A DNA stretch of 64,000 bases from an uncultured Erythrobacter sp. (GTDB taxonomy: Bacteria > Pseudomonadota > Alphaproteobacteria > Sphingomonadales > Sphingomonadaceae): NCBI RefSeq assembly GCF_947492365.1, contig NZ_CANLMB010000002.1:620001-684000 (forward strand). Direction: 5' to 3'. How positions within the stretch are numbered: position 1 is the first letter of the stretch; every line of letters begins with the position of its first letter. Below, one piece after another: positions 25,180 to 33,974 of this stretch. The position numbers and the translations under genes were made by a program. The notes beneath the pieces are model-generated. The model searched no databases. It saw only the letters and a list, made by a program, of their open reading frames with translations, and was not told the origin of the DNA.

Positions 25180-26688
25180 CTACTCAGCCGCTTCGAGCTG
25201 TTCCTCTGCGGATTGCGCATTCGCACCAGCGCGGGTGAAGGTCAGCAGGCCGTCATCCACCGGGTCTTTTGCCATGCGCTTGCGGTCGAGCACATATTCC
25301 TGATTGAGCCGCCACGGGTAATCGACCGAATTGCGCGGCATGATGTGTTTGCCGCGTTGGATATAGCCGCTTGAGAAGTCGAAAATATCGTCTTCTTCAA
25401 TTGCGGCTTCTGCCTCAGGCGTCAGCACCGGATTGGCGATGTCGGTGCCGGTTTCGCGCATATGGTTGAGCACGCGGCAGACGTAGTCGGAATTGATATC
25501 AGCGCGCAGCGTCCAGCTCGCATTGAGATATCCGAACACGACCGCAAGGTTGGGCAGGTTCGAGAACATGCAGCCTTTGTAATAGAAACGCTCGGCAAAA
25601 GTCACCGGATCGCCATTGACGCGCACATCGATCTTGCCCGCAACCGCCAGTTTGAGGCCGGTTGCCGTCACGATGATGTCCGCTTCCAGCAGTTCGCCCG
25701 ATTTCAGACGGATACCCTTGGCTTCGAAAGCCTCGATATGCCCGGTCTTGATGCTCGCATCGCCGGACTTCAGCGCTTTGAACATGTCGTCGTCGGGGAC
25801 GAGGCAAAGCCGTTCCTCCCACGGATTGTAAGGCACGTCGAAATCGGCCTTGTTGTAGTCAGGGCCCATCGCCTTTTCATAGCCTTTGCGCAGAGCCTGC
25901 TTGGCCTTCTCGGGCTTCTTGCGGGCCGCCTTGAAGATGAAATCCTGCATCCGGATATTTTTGAACCGGGTGATCGAGTAGGCGAGGCTTTCCGGCAGGA
26001 TCTTGCGCAAGAAATTGGCAAATCCGTCTTTCGCAGGCCGTCCTGCCATCCAGGTCGGCGTGCGCTGGAGCATGGTGACATGCGCCGCGTCCTTGGCCAT
26101 CGAAGGCACAATGGTCACGGCTGTCGCGCCCGAGCCGATCACCACGACCTTCTTGCCAGTGTAGTCGAGATCGTCGGGCCAGAATTGCGGATGCAGCACT
26201 TGCCCTTCAAATTCGCCGAGCTGGAAGCCGGGATCATAGGGCTCGTCGTAATCGTAATAGCCGGAGCCGAGATAGATGAAGTTGGCGGTGACATGCGTGC
26301 GCGAACCGTCCTCGCGCTCCATTTCGACATGCCAGCGCGCTTCGTCTTCGCGGAAATCGGCAGAGATGACTTTCTGCCCGAACTGGATGCGCTCGCGGAT
26401 GCCGCGCTCGTCCACAATACGGTTGAGATATTCGATGATCGCAGGCGCATCAGCGATGGATTTTTCGTGCCGCCACGGCTCAAAATCAAATCCGAGCGTG
26501 TGCATGTCGCTGTCCGACCGGATGCCAGGATAGCGGAAGAGGTCCCACGTCCCGCCCAGATTGTCGCGCCGCTCGACAATGGTGAAGGAGTGGTGCGGCG
26601 CTTTCATCCGCATATGCGCCGCCATTCCGATACCGGATATGCCTGCGCCGACGATCAGCACATCGAAATCAGGGGGTGTGGCTAGCAT
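25180..26688 (-). CDS. Flavin-containing / Baeyer-Villiger-type monooxygenase
   Basis: Uses FAD and NADPH to oxygenate ketones or similar substrates. I start at ATG 26688 (MLATPPDFDVLIVG); a GTG 25 codons upstream is in frame but not family-like. The 502-residue product has the FAD Rossmann motif VGAGISGIGMAAH (about 14-26), GGTWDLFRYPGIRSDSDMH (about 46-64), a second Rossmann motif VVVIGSGATAVTIVPSMA, and ATGLKL. The BVMO fingerprint FxGxxxHxxxWP appears only loosely, as FEGQVLHPQFWPDDLDY, with Pro after His. Substrate unknown. Confidence 0.85.
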   Translation of the reverse strand: MLATPPDFDVLIVGAGISGIGMAAHMRMKAPHHSFTIVERRDNLGGTWDLFRYPGIRSDSDMHTLGFDFEPWRHEKSIADAPAIIEYLNRIVDERGIRERIQFGQKVISADFREDEARWHVEMEREDGSRTHVTANFIYLGSGYYDYDEPYDPGFQLGEFEGQVLHPQFWPDDLDYTGKKVVVIGSGATAVTIVPSMAKDAAHVTMLQRTPTWMAGRPAKDGFANFLRKILPESLAYSITRFKNIRMQDFIFKAARKKPEKAKQALRKGYEKAMGPDYNKADFDVPYNPWEERLCLVPDDDMFKALKSGDASIKTGHIEAFEAKGIRLKSGELLEADIIVTATGLKLAVAGKIDVRVNGDPVTFAERFYYKGCMFSNLPNLAVVFGYLNASWTLRADINSDYVCRVLNHMRETGTDIANPVLTPEAEAAIEEDDIFDFSSGYIQRGKHIMPRNSVDYPWRLNQEYVLDRKRMAKDPVDDGLLTFTRAGANAQSAEEQLEAAE

Positions 26689-26829
26689 TGGGTCTCTCTC
26701 TTCCCGGTATTGCCCCCGGTATCGGCAGGCCTTGTTGACAGCAATGTAAACACACCGCCGCACGAAAAGCGAGTCTTGATAGCAATTTGAAACTGACTTG
26801 GGCTGGCAAAGCCGCTAGCGCGCATTCCT

Positions 26830-28860
26830 ATGAAATTCGCAACCCACCTCGCCGCCTCTGTCTTTGCTCTTTCGCTCTCAGCTCCTGCCATTGCGCAGAG
26901 TGAAGCCGCGGGGGAGGACGCCAGCGAAGAACCCGAGATCGTGGTCACGGGCGAGGGGCTTGAGCCTGCGCTCTCCAACATCGTCTATTCGACGGTCACA
27001 CTCGAGCGCGAAGCCATCGTGTCGAGCGGGTCGGGGCGGATTGAGGATGCGCTCTCCAACGTTGCGGGTTTCCAGCAATTTCGCCGTTCGGACAGCCGCT
27101 CATCCAACCCCAGCGCCCAAGGCGTCACTTTGCGCGCCCTGGGCGGCAATGCGACGAGCCGCGCGCTGGTGCTGCTGGACGGGGTGCCGATCAATGATCC
27201 GTTCTTCGGCTATATCCCGCTCTCCTCGATTGCGCCCGAAACGCTCGCGCGCATCCGCGTGACGCGCGGCGGCGGGTCGGGACCGTTTGGTGCAGGCTCG
27301 CTCGCAGGCACAATCGAGCTGGAAAGCGCGGGGCCTGATGCTCTTGGGCCGGTGGCGGCAAGCCTGCTCATCAATGACCGCGAGGAAACCGAAGCCAGCG
27401 GCGTGGTGACGCAGCGGCTGGGCGGAGGCTTTGCGCAAGCGAGCGGGCGCTGGGATCGCGGGCAGGGCTTTTTCACAACACCAGCCGGCCAGCGCGTTCC
27501 GGCGAGCGCGCGGGCTGCGTTTGACAGCTGGCAAGTCGGCCTGCGCGCTGTCGCTCCGGTCAGCGACGATGTTGAGCTGCAAGCGCGCGTAAGCCTGTTC
27601 GACGATCGCCGAACCTTGCGTTTTGACGGCGCGGATTCCAGCCATGAGGGGCAGGATGCGAGCCTGCGGATCGTCGGACGCGGAGAATGGGCATTTGACG
27701 CGCTCGCTTATGTGCAGGCGCGCAATTTCTCCAATGAAGTCATCAGCTCGACGCGGTTTGTGCGCGTGCTCGACCAGCGCAACACGCCTTCGACCGGGCT
27801 TGGCGCGAAGTTTGAACTGCGCCCTCCGATTGCCGAGGGGCATGATGTGCGGATCGGAGCGGATTACCGCCGGTCTTCGGGCGAGTTGCAGGAGGAGGCA
27901 TACAGCGCCTTCACCACTCTGCTGCGCGAGCGCCGCCGTGCGGGCGGGACCAACAGCAATCTCGGCTTCTTCGTCGAGGATGACTGGCAGATCGGTCCGC
28001 TGGTGCTGACCGGAGGCCTGCGCGCCGACTATACGCGGATCGAGGACGGGTTCTTCCGCGCGGTGAACGCCAATGGTCAGCTGGTGAGTGAGACGATTGC
28101 TGCTGACCGATCCGACTGGGCGGTGAGCTGGCGCGCGGGCGCGAGCTTCTATGCCACGCGCCGTCTGGACCTGCGCGCGGCGGCCTATACCAGCCTGCGC
28201 CTGCCAACGCTCAACGAGCTTTACCGGCCCTTTGTGGTCTTCCCGGTTGTGACACAGGCCAATGCGGCGCTTGAGAATGAGCGGCTGGAAGGCTTCGAAA
28301 TCGGCCTCAACTGGCAGCCCGTAAACGAAGTGGTGCTGTCGCTGACCGCGTTCGACAACGAAGTCGAGAACGCGATTGCCAATGTCACGCTCCAGCCCAA
28401 TCTGCGCCAGCGGCAGAACCTGCCCGCCATCGATGCGCGCGGGGTCGAAGGCGCGGTCGCGGCGCAATTCGGTGCAGTCAGCTTTGATGCCTCGCTTGCC
28501 TTCACCGATGCCGAGATTGCGGGAGAGGGCGTATCTTTGGCGCTCGATGGCAATCGCCCGCCGCAAGTGCCCGAATTCTCCGCCTCGGCGACATTGGCGT
28601 GGCAACCGGCGGAAGGCTGGCGGCTTGCGAGCACATTGCGCCATGTCGGCGCGCAGTTCGAAGATGATCAGGAAACCGACATCCTGCCTGCCGCCACGAC
28701 TTTGGACCTGTTCGCGCAGGCGCCGATTGCTGGTCGCTTCTCGGTGATTGCCCGCGCTGAGAATGTGTTCGATGAGACAATTGTAACGCGCAATTCGCGC
28801 GGGGCGATTGACCTCGGCGTGCCGCAGACATTCTGGCTGGGCCTGCGTTACGGCTTTTGA
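26830..28860 (+). CDS. TonB-dependent receptor
   Basis: A 676-residue outer-membrane receptor with a signal peptide (to about AIAQ, residue 23), a TonB-box-like EIVVTGEGL (about 36-44), a plug domain with SSNPSAQGVTLRALGGNATS and RVTRGGGSGPFGAGSLAGTIEL (to about 170), and a 22-strand barrel ending FWLGLRYGF. Size and plug resemble BtuB- or haem/siderophore-type receptors rather than the large sphingomonad glycan receptors. It is divergent from the monooxygenase gene. No adjacent ABC transporter or regulator tells the substrate. Confidence 0.9.
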   Translation: MKFATHLAASVFALSLSAPAIAQSEAAGEDASEEPEIVVTGEGLEPALSNIVYSTVTLEREAIVSSGSGRIEDALSNVAGFQQFRRSDSRSSNPSAQGVTLRALGGNATSRALVLLDGVPINDPFFGYIPLSSIAPETLARIRVTRGGGSGPFGAGSLAGTIELESAGPDALGPVAASLLINDREETEASGVVTQRLGGGFAQASGRWDRGQGFFTTPAGQRVPASARAAFDSWQVGLRAVAPVSDDVELQARVSLFDDRRTLRFDGADSSHEGQDASLRIVGRGEWAFDALAYVQARNFSNEVISSTRFVRVLDQRNTPSTGLGAKFELRPPIAEGHDVRIGADYRRSSGELQEEAYSAFTTLLRERRRAGGTNSNLGFFVEDDWQIGPLVLTGGLRADYTRIEDGFFRAVNANGQLVSETIAADRSDWAVSWRAGASFYATRRLDLRAAAYTSLRLPTLNELYRPFVVFPVVTQANAALENERLEGFEIGLNWQPVNEVVLSLTAFDNEVENAIANVTLQPNLRQRQNLPAIDARGVEGAVAAQFGAVSFDASLAFTDAEIAGEGVSLALDGNRPPQVPEFSASATLAWQPAEGWRLASTLRHVGAQFEDDQETDILPAATTLDLFAQAPIAGRFSVIARAENVFDETIVTRNSRGAIDLGVPQTFWLGLRYGF

Positions 28861-29066
28861 TCGAAAGGGCGGCTATTGGCATAAACCGAGCCAATACTGA
28901 TACTTACCCCTGATCCGCGCAGGGTGAGCCAGACTAGTTGCATTTATGCTACTAGCTTTGACCAACCGCCCAACGGCACTTGGCAGAATGTAAACAACTG
29001 ATAGTCTCACCGACCGGTAAGACGCACCGGCAATAAATGCCGGGCGGAATGTGGAGAGACGATCTT

Positions 29067-31589
29067 ATGACACGCAAGTTTGCAGCCTATGCGGCTGGCC
29101 TTATGGCCTGTTCTGCCTTCACGGCACCTGCCTTTGCGCAGGACAACGACACGGTCGCGACGCCTGATGAGAATGACGGCGTCATCATCGTGACGGCAAC
29201 CCGCCGCGCGCAGGACATTCAGGATGTTCCAATCGCGGTGACGGCAGTCGGCGGCGAACAGCTCGACAAGCAGGGCGTCGTCAACGTTCAGAACATCACT
29301 CAGGTTTCGCCCAGCTTCTCGACCTCGAACGCGCAGATCGCTTCGGGTTCGGTCGTGCTGCGTATTCGCGGCGTCGGCACCACGTCGAACAATATCGGCT
29401 TTGAAAGCGCGGTCGGCATCTTCGTCGATGGCGCTTACCAGTCGCGCCCCGGTGTGGCCCTGTCCGAATTTGTCGATGTTGAACGCGTCGAAGTTCTTCG
29501 CGGACCGCAAGGCACTCTGTTCGGCCGCAACACTTCGGCCGGTGCGCTCAACATCACCAACAAGCGTCCGGATCTCAACGAATTCGGCGGCTTCGCCAAT
29601 GCGACTTACGGCAATTACGATCTGATGAGCGTGCAAGGCGCGATCAACGCTCCGATTGTCGAGGACACGCTCGCTGTCCGCCTGACCGGCGCCTATCGTG
29701 AGCGTGACGGTTATATCGATGTGGTCGATGAAACCGGCACGAAGATCGGCGAATCCAACACGATCGACCAATTCCTCCTTCGCGGGCAGCTTGGTTACGA
29801 AAGCGAAGGCGGCGTGCGTGGCCGCTTGATCTTCGATTATACGGAAAGCTCCAACCAGTGCTGTGCAGCGGTTGAAATGCTCGCTGCATCCCCGCTCGAA
29901 GCGACCTTGGTGGCGCTCGGCGCTCCGCCGCGTGGCGGCATGGCGGCTCCGTTTGTATCGACGTCACCGTTCGATCAGGAAGCGGGCCAGCAAGTGCTCG
30001 ACAACCTGACAGCGACTTCAAACCGTCTGCCGCTGGCAGAGGTTGAGCAATGGGGCGTAACCGGTGAATTTGAATTCCCGCTGGGTGACAGCGCGGACCT
30101 TATCATCATCGGTTCGTATCGCGACTTCCAGGCTAACGAGAATTACGATTCCGACTTCTCGGGGCTTGAAGTGTTCGATGTGGATCGCCTCGACACCAAT
30201 ATCGAGACTTTCACGGCAGAAGTCCGCATTCAGGGCGATGCCATGGACGGCGCGCTCGAATGGCTGGTCGGCGGCTACTACGCTGACGAGCAGATCAACG
30301 CCTCGATCGATTTCTCGCTTGGCAATGATTACGACCTGCTGATCGGCGGCCTGTTTGGCGGCGCGCTCGGCCCGGCTCCGCTGACGCTGCTGACCGACCT
30401 GATCGTGGACGGTATTCCCAATGGCAACGGCGTTAGCCCTGCCGGGACCACCGCGACCAACGTCTATGCGCAGAGCAGCGAAAGCTGGTCGATCTTCACG
30501 CATAACACGCTCAACATCACGGACAGCCTCGGCCTGACAATTGGCCTGCGCTATTCGGATGAGAGCAAGACTGGCGGCTTTACCCAGACCGCGAGCAACA
30601 ATCCGACATGTCTGACGCTGCTTGGCGGTGTGCCGACAATCGCGGCGACCGTCGGCCCGGCTCTGGTCCCGACCGTTCTGGGCACCGGCTGCTTTGCCTT
30701 CACCGCGCCAGCGATTGGCACGGACGCAACGCCGTTCCTGCCGCGTGAGTTCAACGTTCCGTTCTCTGACAGTGAGTTGATCTATACCGGTAAGCTCACT
30801 TATGAGTTCGCCGCGCCGATCAACGCCTATGCGAGCTTCACCCACGGCTATAAGTCGGGCGGTATCAACCTCGACATTACAGCCAATTCGGGCGGTGCGG
30901 ATCCGACCTTCCTTTCCGAAGAAGTCGATGCCTATGAGATCGGCGTAAAGGGCCGCTTCCTCGATGGCGCGGTGACAGCCAACATGGCGGTCTTCCACGA
31001 GGAGTTCACCAACTTCCAGGTTCTCGAATTTACCGGTGCGCAGTTCACCACGTTCAACGTGGCGAGTGCGAAGTCGACCGGACTTGAACTGGAAACGGTG
31101 ATCCGTCCTGATGACTATCTGACGATCAACGCTGGCCTGACCTACACCAATGCCCGTTATCCGGGGAATTGTGATGGTGACGCGCCGTCGCTCAACGTGA
31201 CCTCGCTGTGCGGTAATGAACTGACCAACGCACCGCAGATCGTGGCGATCATGGGCTTCAACTATGACCGTGATATCAGCAACTCGCTGCGCGGGTTCCT
31301 GACCGGGCAAGTGCGGACAGAAAGCGATCGCCGGACCTCGACCCAGGCGGTCATTCTGGCGACCCAGGGTGCCAACCCGTATGACATCCAGGACGGCAAT
31401 ACGAAGATCAATCTTCGCGCCGGCATCGGTTCGATTGACGATACGTGGACGCTGGAAGTCTGGGGCAACAACATCACCGATCAGGTGACGCGCGGTGTGA
31501 CGTTCAACACCGTGCTGCGTAGCACCTCGCGCTCTGCATTCCCGCAGCAGCCGGCAACCTACGGTGTGACACTGCGCACCCAGTTCTGA
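29067..31589 (+). CDS. Large TonB-dependent receptor
   Basis: Start ATG 29067 (MTRKFAAYAAGLMACSAF) gives a clean signal peptide ending AFAQ and has GGAGAG nine bases upstream; an in-frame ATG 10 codons earlier is less likely. The 840-residue protein has a TonB box VIIVTATRRAQD (about 41-52), a plug with VLRIRGVGTTSNNIGFESAVG and VEVLRGPQGTLFGRNTSAGA, and a long barrel with extended loops ending YGVTLRTQF. This is the sphingomonad CirA/FyuA-like class. About 200 bases upstream are AT-rich with the inverted repeat CTAGT/ACTAG at 28934-28955. A terminator follows. Confidence 0.92.
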   Translation: MTRKFAAYAAGLMACSAFTAPAFAQDNDTVATPDENDGVIIVTATRRAQDIQDVPIAVTAVGGEQLDKQGVVNVQNITQVSPSFSTSNAQIASGSVVLRIRGVGTTSNNIGFESAVGIFVDGAYQSRPGVALSEFVDVERVEVLRGPQGTLFGRNTSAGALNITNKRPDLNEFGGFANATYGNYDLMSVQGAINAPIVEDTLAVRLTGAYRERDGYIDVVDETGTKIGESNTIDQFLLRGQLGYESEGGVRGRLIFDYTESSNQCCAAVEMLAASPLEATLVALGAPPRGGMAAPFVSTSPFDQEAGQQVLDNLTATSNRLPLAEVEQWGVTGEFEFPLGDSADLIIIGSYRDFQANENYDSDFSGLEVFDVDRLDTNIETFTAEVRIQGDAMDGALEWLVGGYYADEQINASIDFSLGNDYDLLIGGLFGGALGPAPLTLLTDLIVDGIPNGNGVSPAGTTATNVYAQSSESWSIFTHNTLNITDSLGLTIGLRYSDESKTGGFTQTASNNPTCLTLLGGVPTIAATVGPALVPTVLGTGCFAFTAPAIGTDATPFLPREFNVPFSDSELIYTGKLTYEFAAPINAYASFTHGYKSGGINLDITANSGGADPTFLSEEVDAYEIGVKGRFLDGAVTANMAVFHEEFTNFQVLEFTGAQFTTFNVASAKSTGLELETVIRPDDYLTINAGLTYTNARYPGNCDGDAPSLNVTSLCGNELTNAPQIVAIMGFNYDRDISNSLRGFLTGQVRTESDRRTSTQAVILATQGANPYDIQDGNTKINLRAGIGSIDDTWTLEVWGNNITDQVTRGVTFNTVLRSTSRSAFPQQPATYGVTLRTQF

Positions 31590-31613
31590 TCCGAAAGGGT
31601 TAGCGACACAAAA

Positions 31614-31644
31614 AGGCGCCTCGGGAAACCGGGGCGCCTTTTTT
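31614..31644 (+). terminator. Intrinsic terminator after the TonB receptor
   Basis: An 11-bp stem (31614-31624 with 31629-31639, one wobble) closes a GAAA tetraloop and is followed by a T run; an A run precedes it, so it may also work in reverse. Confidence 0.92.
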
Positions 31645-31659
31645 GTTTTGCGTTGATTT

Positions 31660-31897
31660 GTTTGCGCCCTCAAACGCCGGGCGCGGGCCGTCCGGCCCGC
31701 TTGGCTTCCTCGCATAAGCTCGGGCGGCCGGTCGGCCTTGCGACGCCTACGGCGTCGTACCATCCCAAGTTATCCAACGTGTCGCGGAGCACGGTCCGCG
31801 CCCAGCGGACCGCGAGCGCACGCGCGCGAGCCGCAGGTGCACCGTAGCGAAGCGGAGGAGCTGCACCGAGGACGCACCCGCGGAGGCGGGTGCGAAA
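31660..31897 (-). repeat. Mosaic palindromic repeat, copy B
   Basis: Fills the gap between the receptor terminator and the acyl-CoA dehydrogenase stop. Read on the minus strand it opens right after TAG with a 9-bp stem (31873-31881 with 31886-31894) around a CTCC loop, then GGTGCA/TGCACC (31867-31836) enclosing CCGCTTCGCTACG, and ends with about 50 bases (31715-31666) nearly identical to 15374-15430 of copy A. Confidence 0.75.
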
Positions 31898-33061
31898 CTA
31901 CATACTTCTCGCGATCAGCATTTTCATGACTTCGTTCGAGCCGCCAAAGATGCGGCTGATGCGGCTGTCGCGGTACATCTTTGCGATCGGGTAGTCGTTG
32001 ATATAGCCCGCGCCGCCATGCAGCTGGAGGCACTTGTCGACCACTTCGCTTTGCAGCTCGGTTACCCAATATTTCGCCATGGCGGCGGTTGCGACGTCCA
32101 GCTCGCCCTTGAGCAGCTTTGCGATGCAATCATTGACGAAGATGCGCGCTGCTGTGCCCTTGGCTTTGAGGTCGGCCAGCACGAACTGGGTGTTCTGGAA
32201 GTCCCAGATGGTCTGCCCGAAAGCTTTGCGCTGTTTGACATATTCGATGGTGGTATCGAGCGCTTTCTCGATCCCCGTCGCAGCGCCCATGGCGATCACC
32301 AGCCGCTCCTGCGCAAGCTCGCCCATCAGCTGGTAAAAGCCCTTGCCTTCAACCCCGCCAAGCACGTTCTCAGCAGGCACGAACACGTCGTCAAAGAACA
32401 GCTCGGACGTGTCCGCCGCGTCGAGGCCGATCTTGTCGAGCTTCTTGCCGCGCTGGAACCCTTCCGCGCCCTCGGTTTCGAGCAGCATCAGCGAGATGCC
32501 CTTGGCGCGCTCATTCGGGTCGGTCTTGGCGACGACCACGATGAAGTCTGCGGTCTGCCCGTTGGAGATATAGGTCTTGGCCCCGTTGATCCGGTAGCCA
32601 TTGCCATCTTTGAGCGCGGTGGTGGTGATCGCCTGCAGATCGCTGCCAACGCCCGGCTCAGTCATCGCAATCGCGCTGACGAGTTCGCCGGAGACGAGTT
32701 TGGGCAGATATTTCTGCTTCTGCTCTTCGGTGCCGTGGCGCACGATATAAGGCAGGATGATCGTGTTGTGCAGGCTCGCCGCGAAGCCATCGACTCCGTG
32801 TTTCGCCTGCTGGTCGAGGATCACCATGTCATGCCGGAAATCGCCGCCATGCCCGCCATATTCCTCCGGCACCGAAACGCCGAGCAGACCTGCCGCTCCC
32901 GCCTCGTTCCAAAACTCGCGCTCGACCTGGCCGTCTTCGCGCCACTGGGCGACGCGTTTTTCGGGCGCGTGCTGGTTGAAGAATTTGCCCACGGCATCGG
33001 CGAAGATCGAAATCTCCTCGTCATCCATGAACTCGGGCTGGGGTACGTCGATTACGGGCAT
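31898..33061 (-). CDS. Acyl-CoA dehydrogenase
   Basis: FAD enzyme for the first oxidation of an acyl-CoA. Start ATG 33061 (MPVIDVPQPEF) follows the upstream hydratase stop by one base; the open frame upstream overlaps that gene. The 387-residue product has AMTEPGVGSDLQAI (about 131-144), TYISNGQTADFIVVVAKT, ERLVIAMGAATGIEKAL, QLHGGAGYINDYPIAKMYRD and FGGSNEVMKMLIAR at the end. The usual YEGT catalytic-Glu position of MCAD is replaced by FGGS, as in IVD/LCAD-like members with the base elsewhere. It is co-transcribed with the hydratase gene. Confidence 0.92.
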   Translation of the reverse strand: MPVIDVPQPEFMDDEEISIFADAVGKFFNQHAPEKRVAQWREDGQVEREFWNEAGAAGLLGVSVPEEYGGHGGDFRHDMVILDQQAKHGVDGFAASLHNTIILPYIVRHGTEEQKQKYLPKLVSGELVSAIAMTEPGVGSDLQAITTTALKDGNGYRINGAKTYISNGQTADFIVVVAKTDPNERAKGISLMLLETEGAEGFQRGKKLDKIGLDAADTSELFFDDVFVPAENVLGGVEGKGFYQLMGELAQERLVIAMGAATGIEKALDTTIEYVKQRKAFGQTIWDFQNTQFVLADLKAKGTAARIFVNDCIAKLLKGELDVATAAMAKYWVTELQSEVVDKCLQLHGGAGYINDYPIAKMYRDSRISRIFGGSNEVMKMLIARSM

Positions 33062-33062
33062 C

Positions 33063-33830
33063 TTACTTTCCCTTCCAGTTCGGGGCGCGCTTTTCGGCAA
33101 AGGCGGCTGCGCCTTCGCGGGCGTCTTCGGAAACGAAGACCGGGGCGATCAACTTGCCCTGATTGGTGTAGCGATCTTCCATCGCCCAGCCGCGCGATTC
33201 CTTCATCACTTGCTTCGATACGCGCACTGCCAGCGGCCCGTTGGCAGCGATCTTCGCAGCCAGTGCGAGCGCGCCGTCTAGCGCAGGCCCGTCGGTGACA
33301 GTGTTGATGAGGCCCAACTCGTAAGCGCGGCCCGCATCGATAAAGTCACCGGTCAGCGCGAGTTCCATCGCGATCCGCTCTGGGATCTGGTCAGGCAGCA
33401 TCATCACCCCGCCAGCGGCAGCGACAAGGCCGCGCTTGGCTTCGGGAATACCGAATTTCGCGCCCGAATTGGCCACCACCAGATCGCATGCGATCATCAG
33501 CTCAAGCCCGCCCGCGAGCGCATAGCCTTCAACCGCAGCGATCAGCGGCTTGGCCGGAGGCGCCTGCACAACGCCGCCAAAACCGCGACCCTCAACGCTG
33601 GGGCTTTCGCCGCGCAGGAAGCCCTTCAAATCCATACCCGAACAGAATGTCCCGCCAGCGCCGGTCAGGATGCCCACGCGCAGATCGTCTTCGCCGTCGA
33701 GCCGGTCCATCGCCGCGGCAATCGCTTCGGAGGCCGCTTTGGTCATGGCGTTCTTCGCTTCGGGCCGGTTGATCGTGACAATCAACACGCCGTCGCGGAC
33801 TTCCGTCAGCACTTCTTGAGTATCGGACAA
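33063..33830 (-). CDS. Enoyl-CoA hydratase/isomerase family protein
   Basis: Crotonase-fold enzyme acting on enoyl-CoA. The 255-residue protein has RPEAKNAMTKAASEAI (about 19-34), the oxyanion loop GTFCSGMDLKGFL (about 60-72), and ALAGGLELMIACDLVVANSGAKFGIPEAKRG split over about 105-140, with a Glu (in GGLEL and PEAKRG) at both catalytic positions. It heads a two-gene unit with the acyl-CoA dehydrogenase and is divergent from the thiolase gene, so beta-oxidation steps are gathered here. Substrate chain type is unknown. Confidence 0.9.
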   Translation of the reverse strand: MSDTQEVLTEVRDGVLIVTINRPEAKNAMTKAASEAIAAAMDRLDGEDDLRVGILTGAGGTFCSGMDLKGFLRGESPSVEGRGFGGVVQAPPAKPLIAAVEGYALAGGLELMIACDLVVANSGAKFGIPEAKRGLVAAAGGVMMLPDQIPERIAMELALTGDFIDAGRAYELGLINTVTDGPALDGALALAAKIAANGPLAVRVSKQVMKESRGWAMEDRYTNQGKLIAPVFVSEDAREGAAAFAEKRAPNWKGK

Positions 33831-33974
33831 GGTTCTCTCTCCCAGATAGGTTGGCCCAAATTTCCGGCCTAGCTAAATTGCCATTGCGAATTGCAACTGA
33901 ATTCTTGTGTGAGTGGTGCAGGCGGTTTACGGATACGTCAACCGCAATTTCGATAATCGGCGAAAGAGGACATC

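Noticed and set aside
25462-26685. 407-codon plus-strand frame
   Set aside because: Antisense to the flavin monooxygenase with intact Rossmann motifs.
30018-31763. 581-codon minus-strand frame
   Set aside because: Antisense to the TonB receptor; Arg/His-rich shadow typical of GC-rich DNA, starting in repeat copy B.
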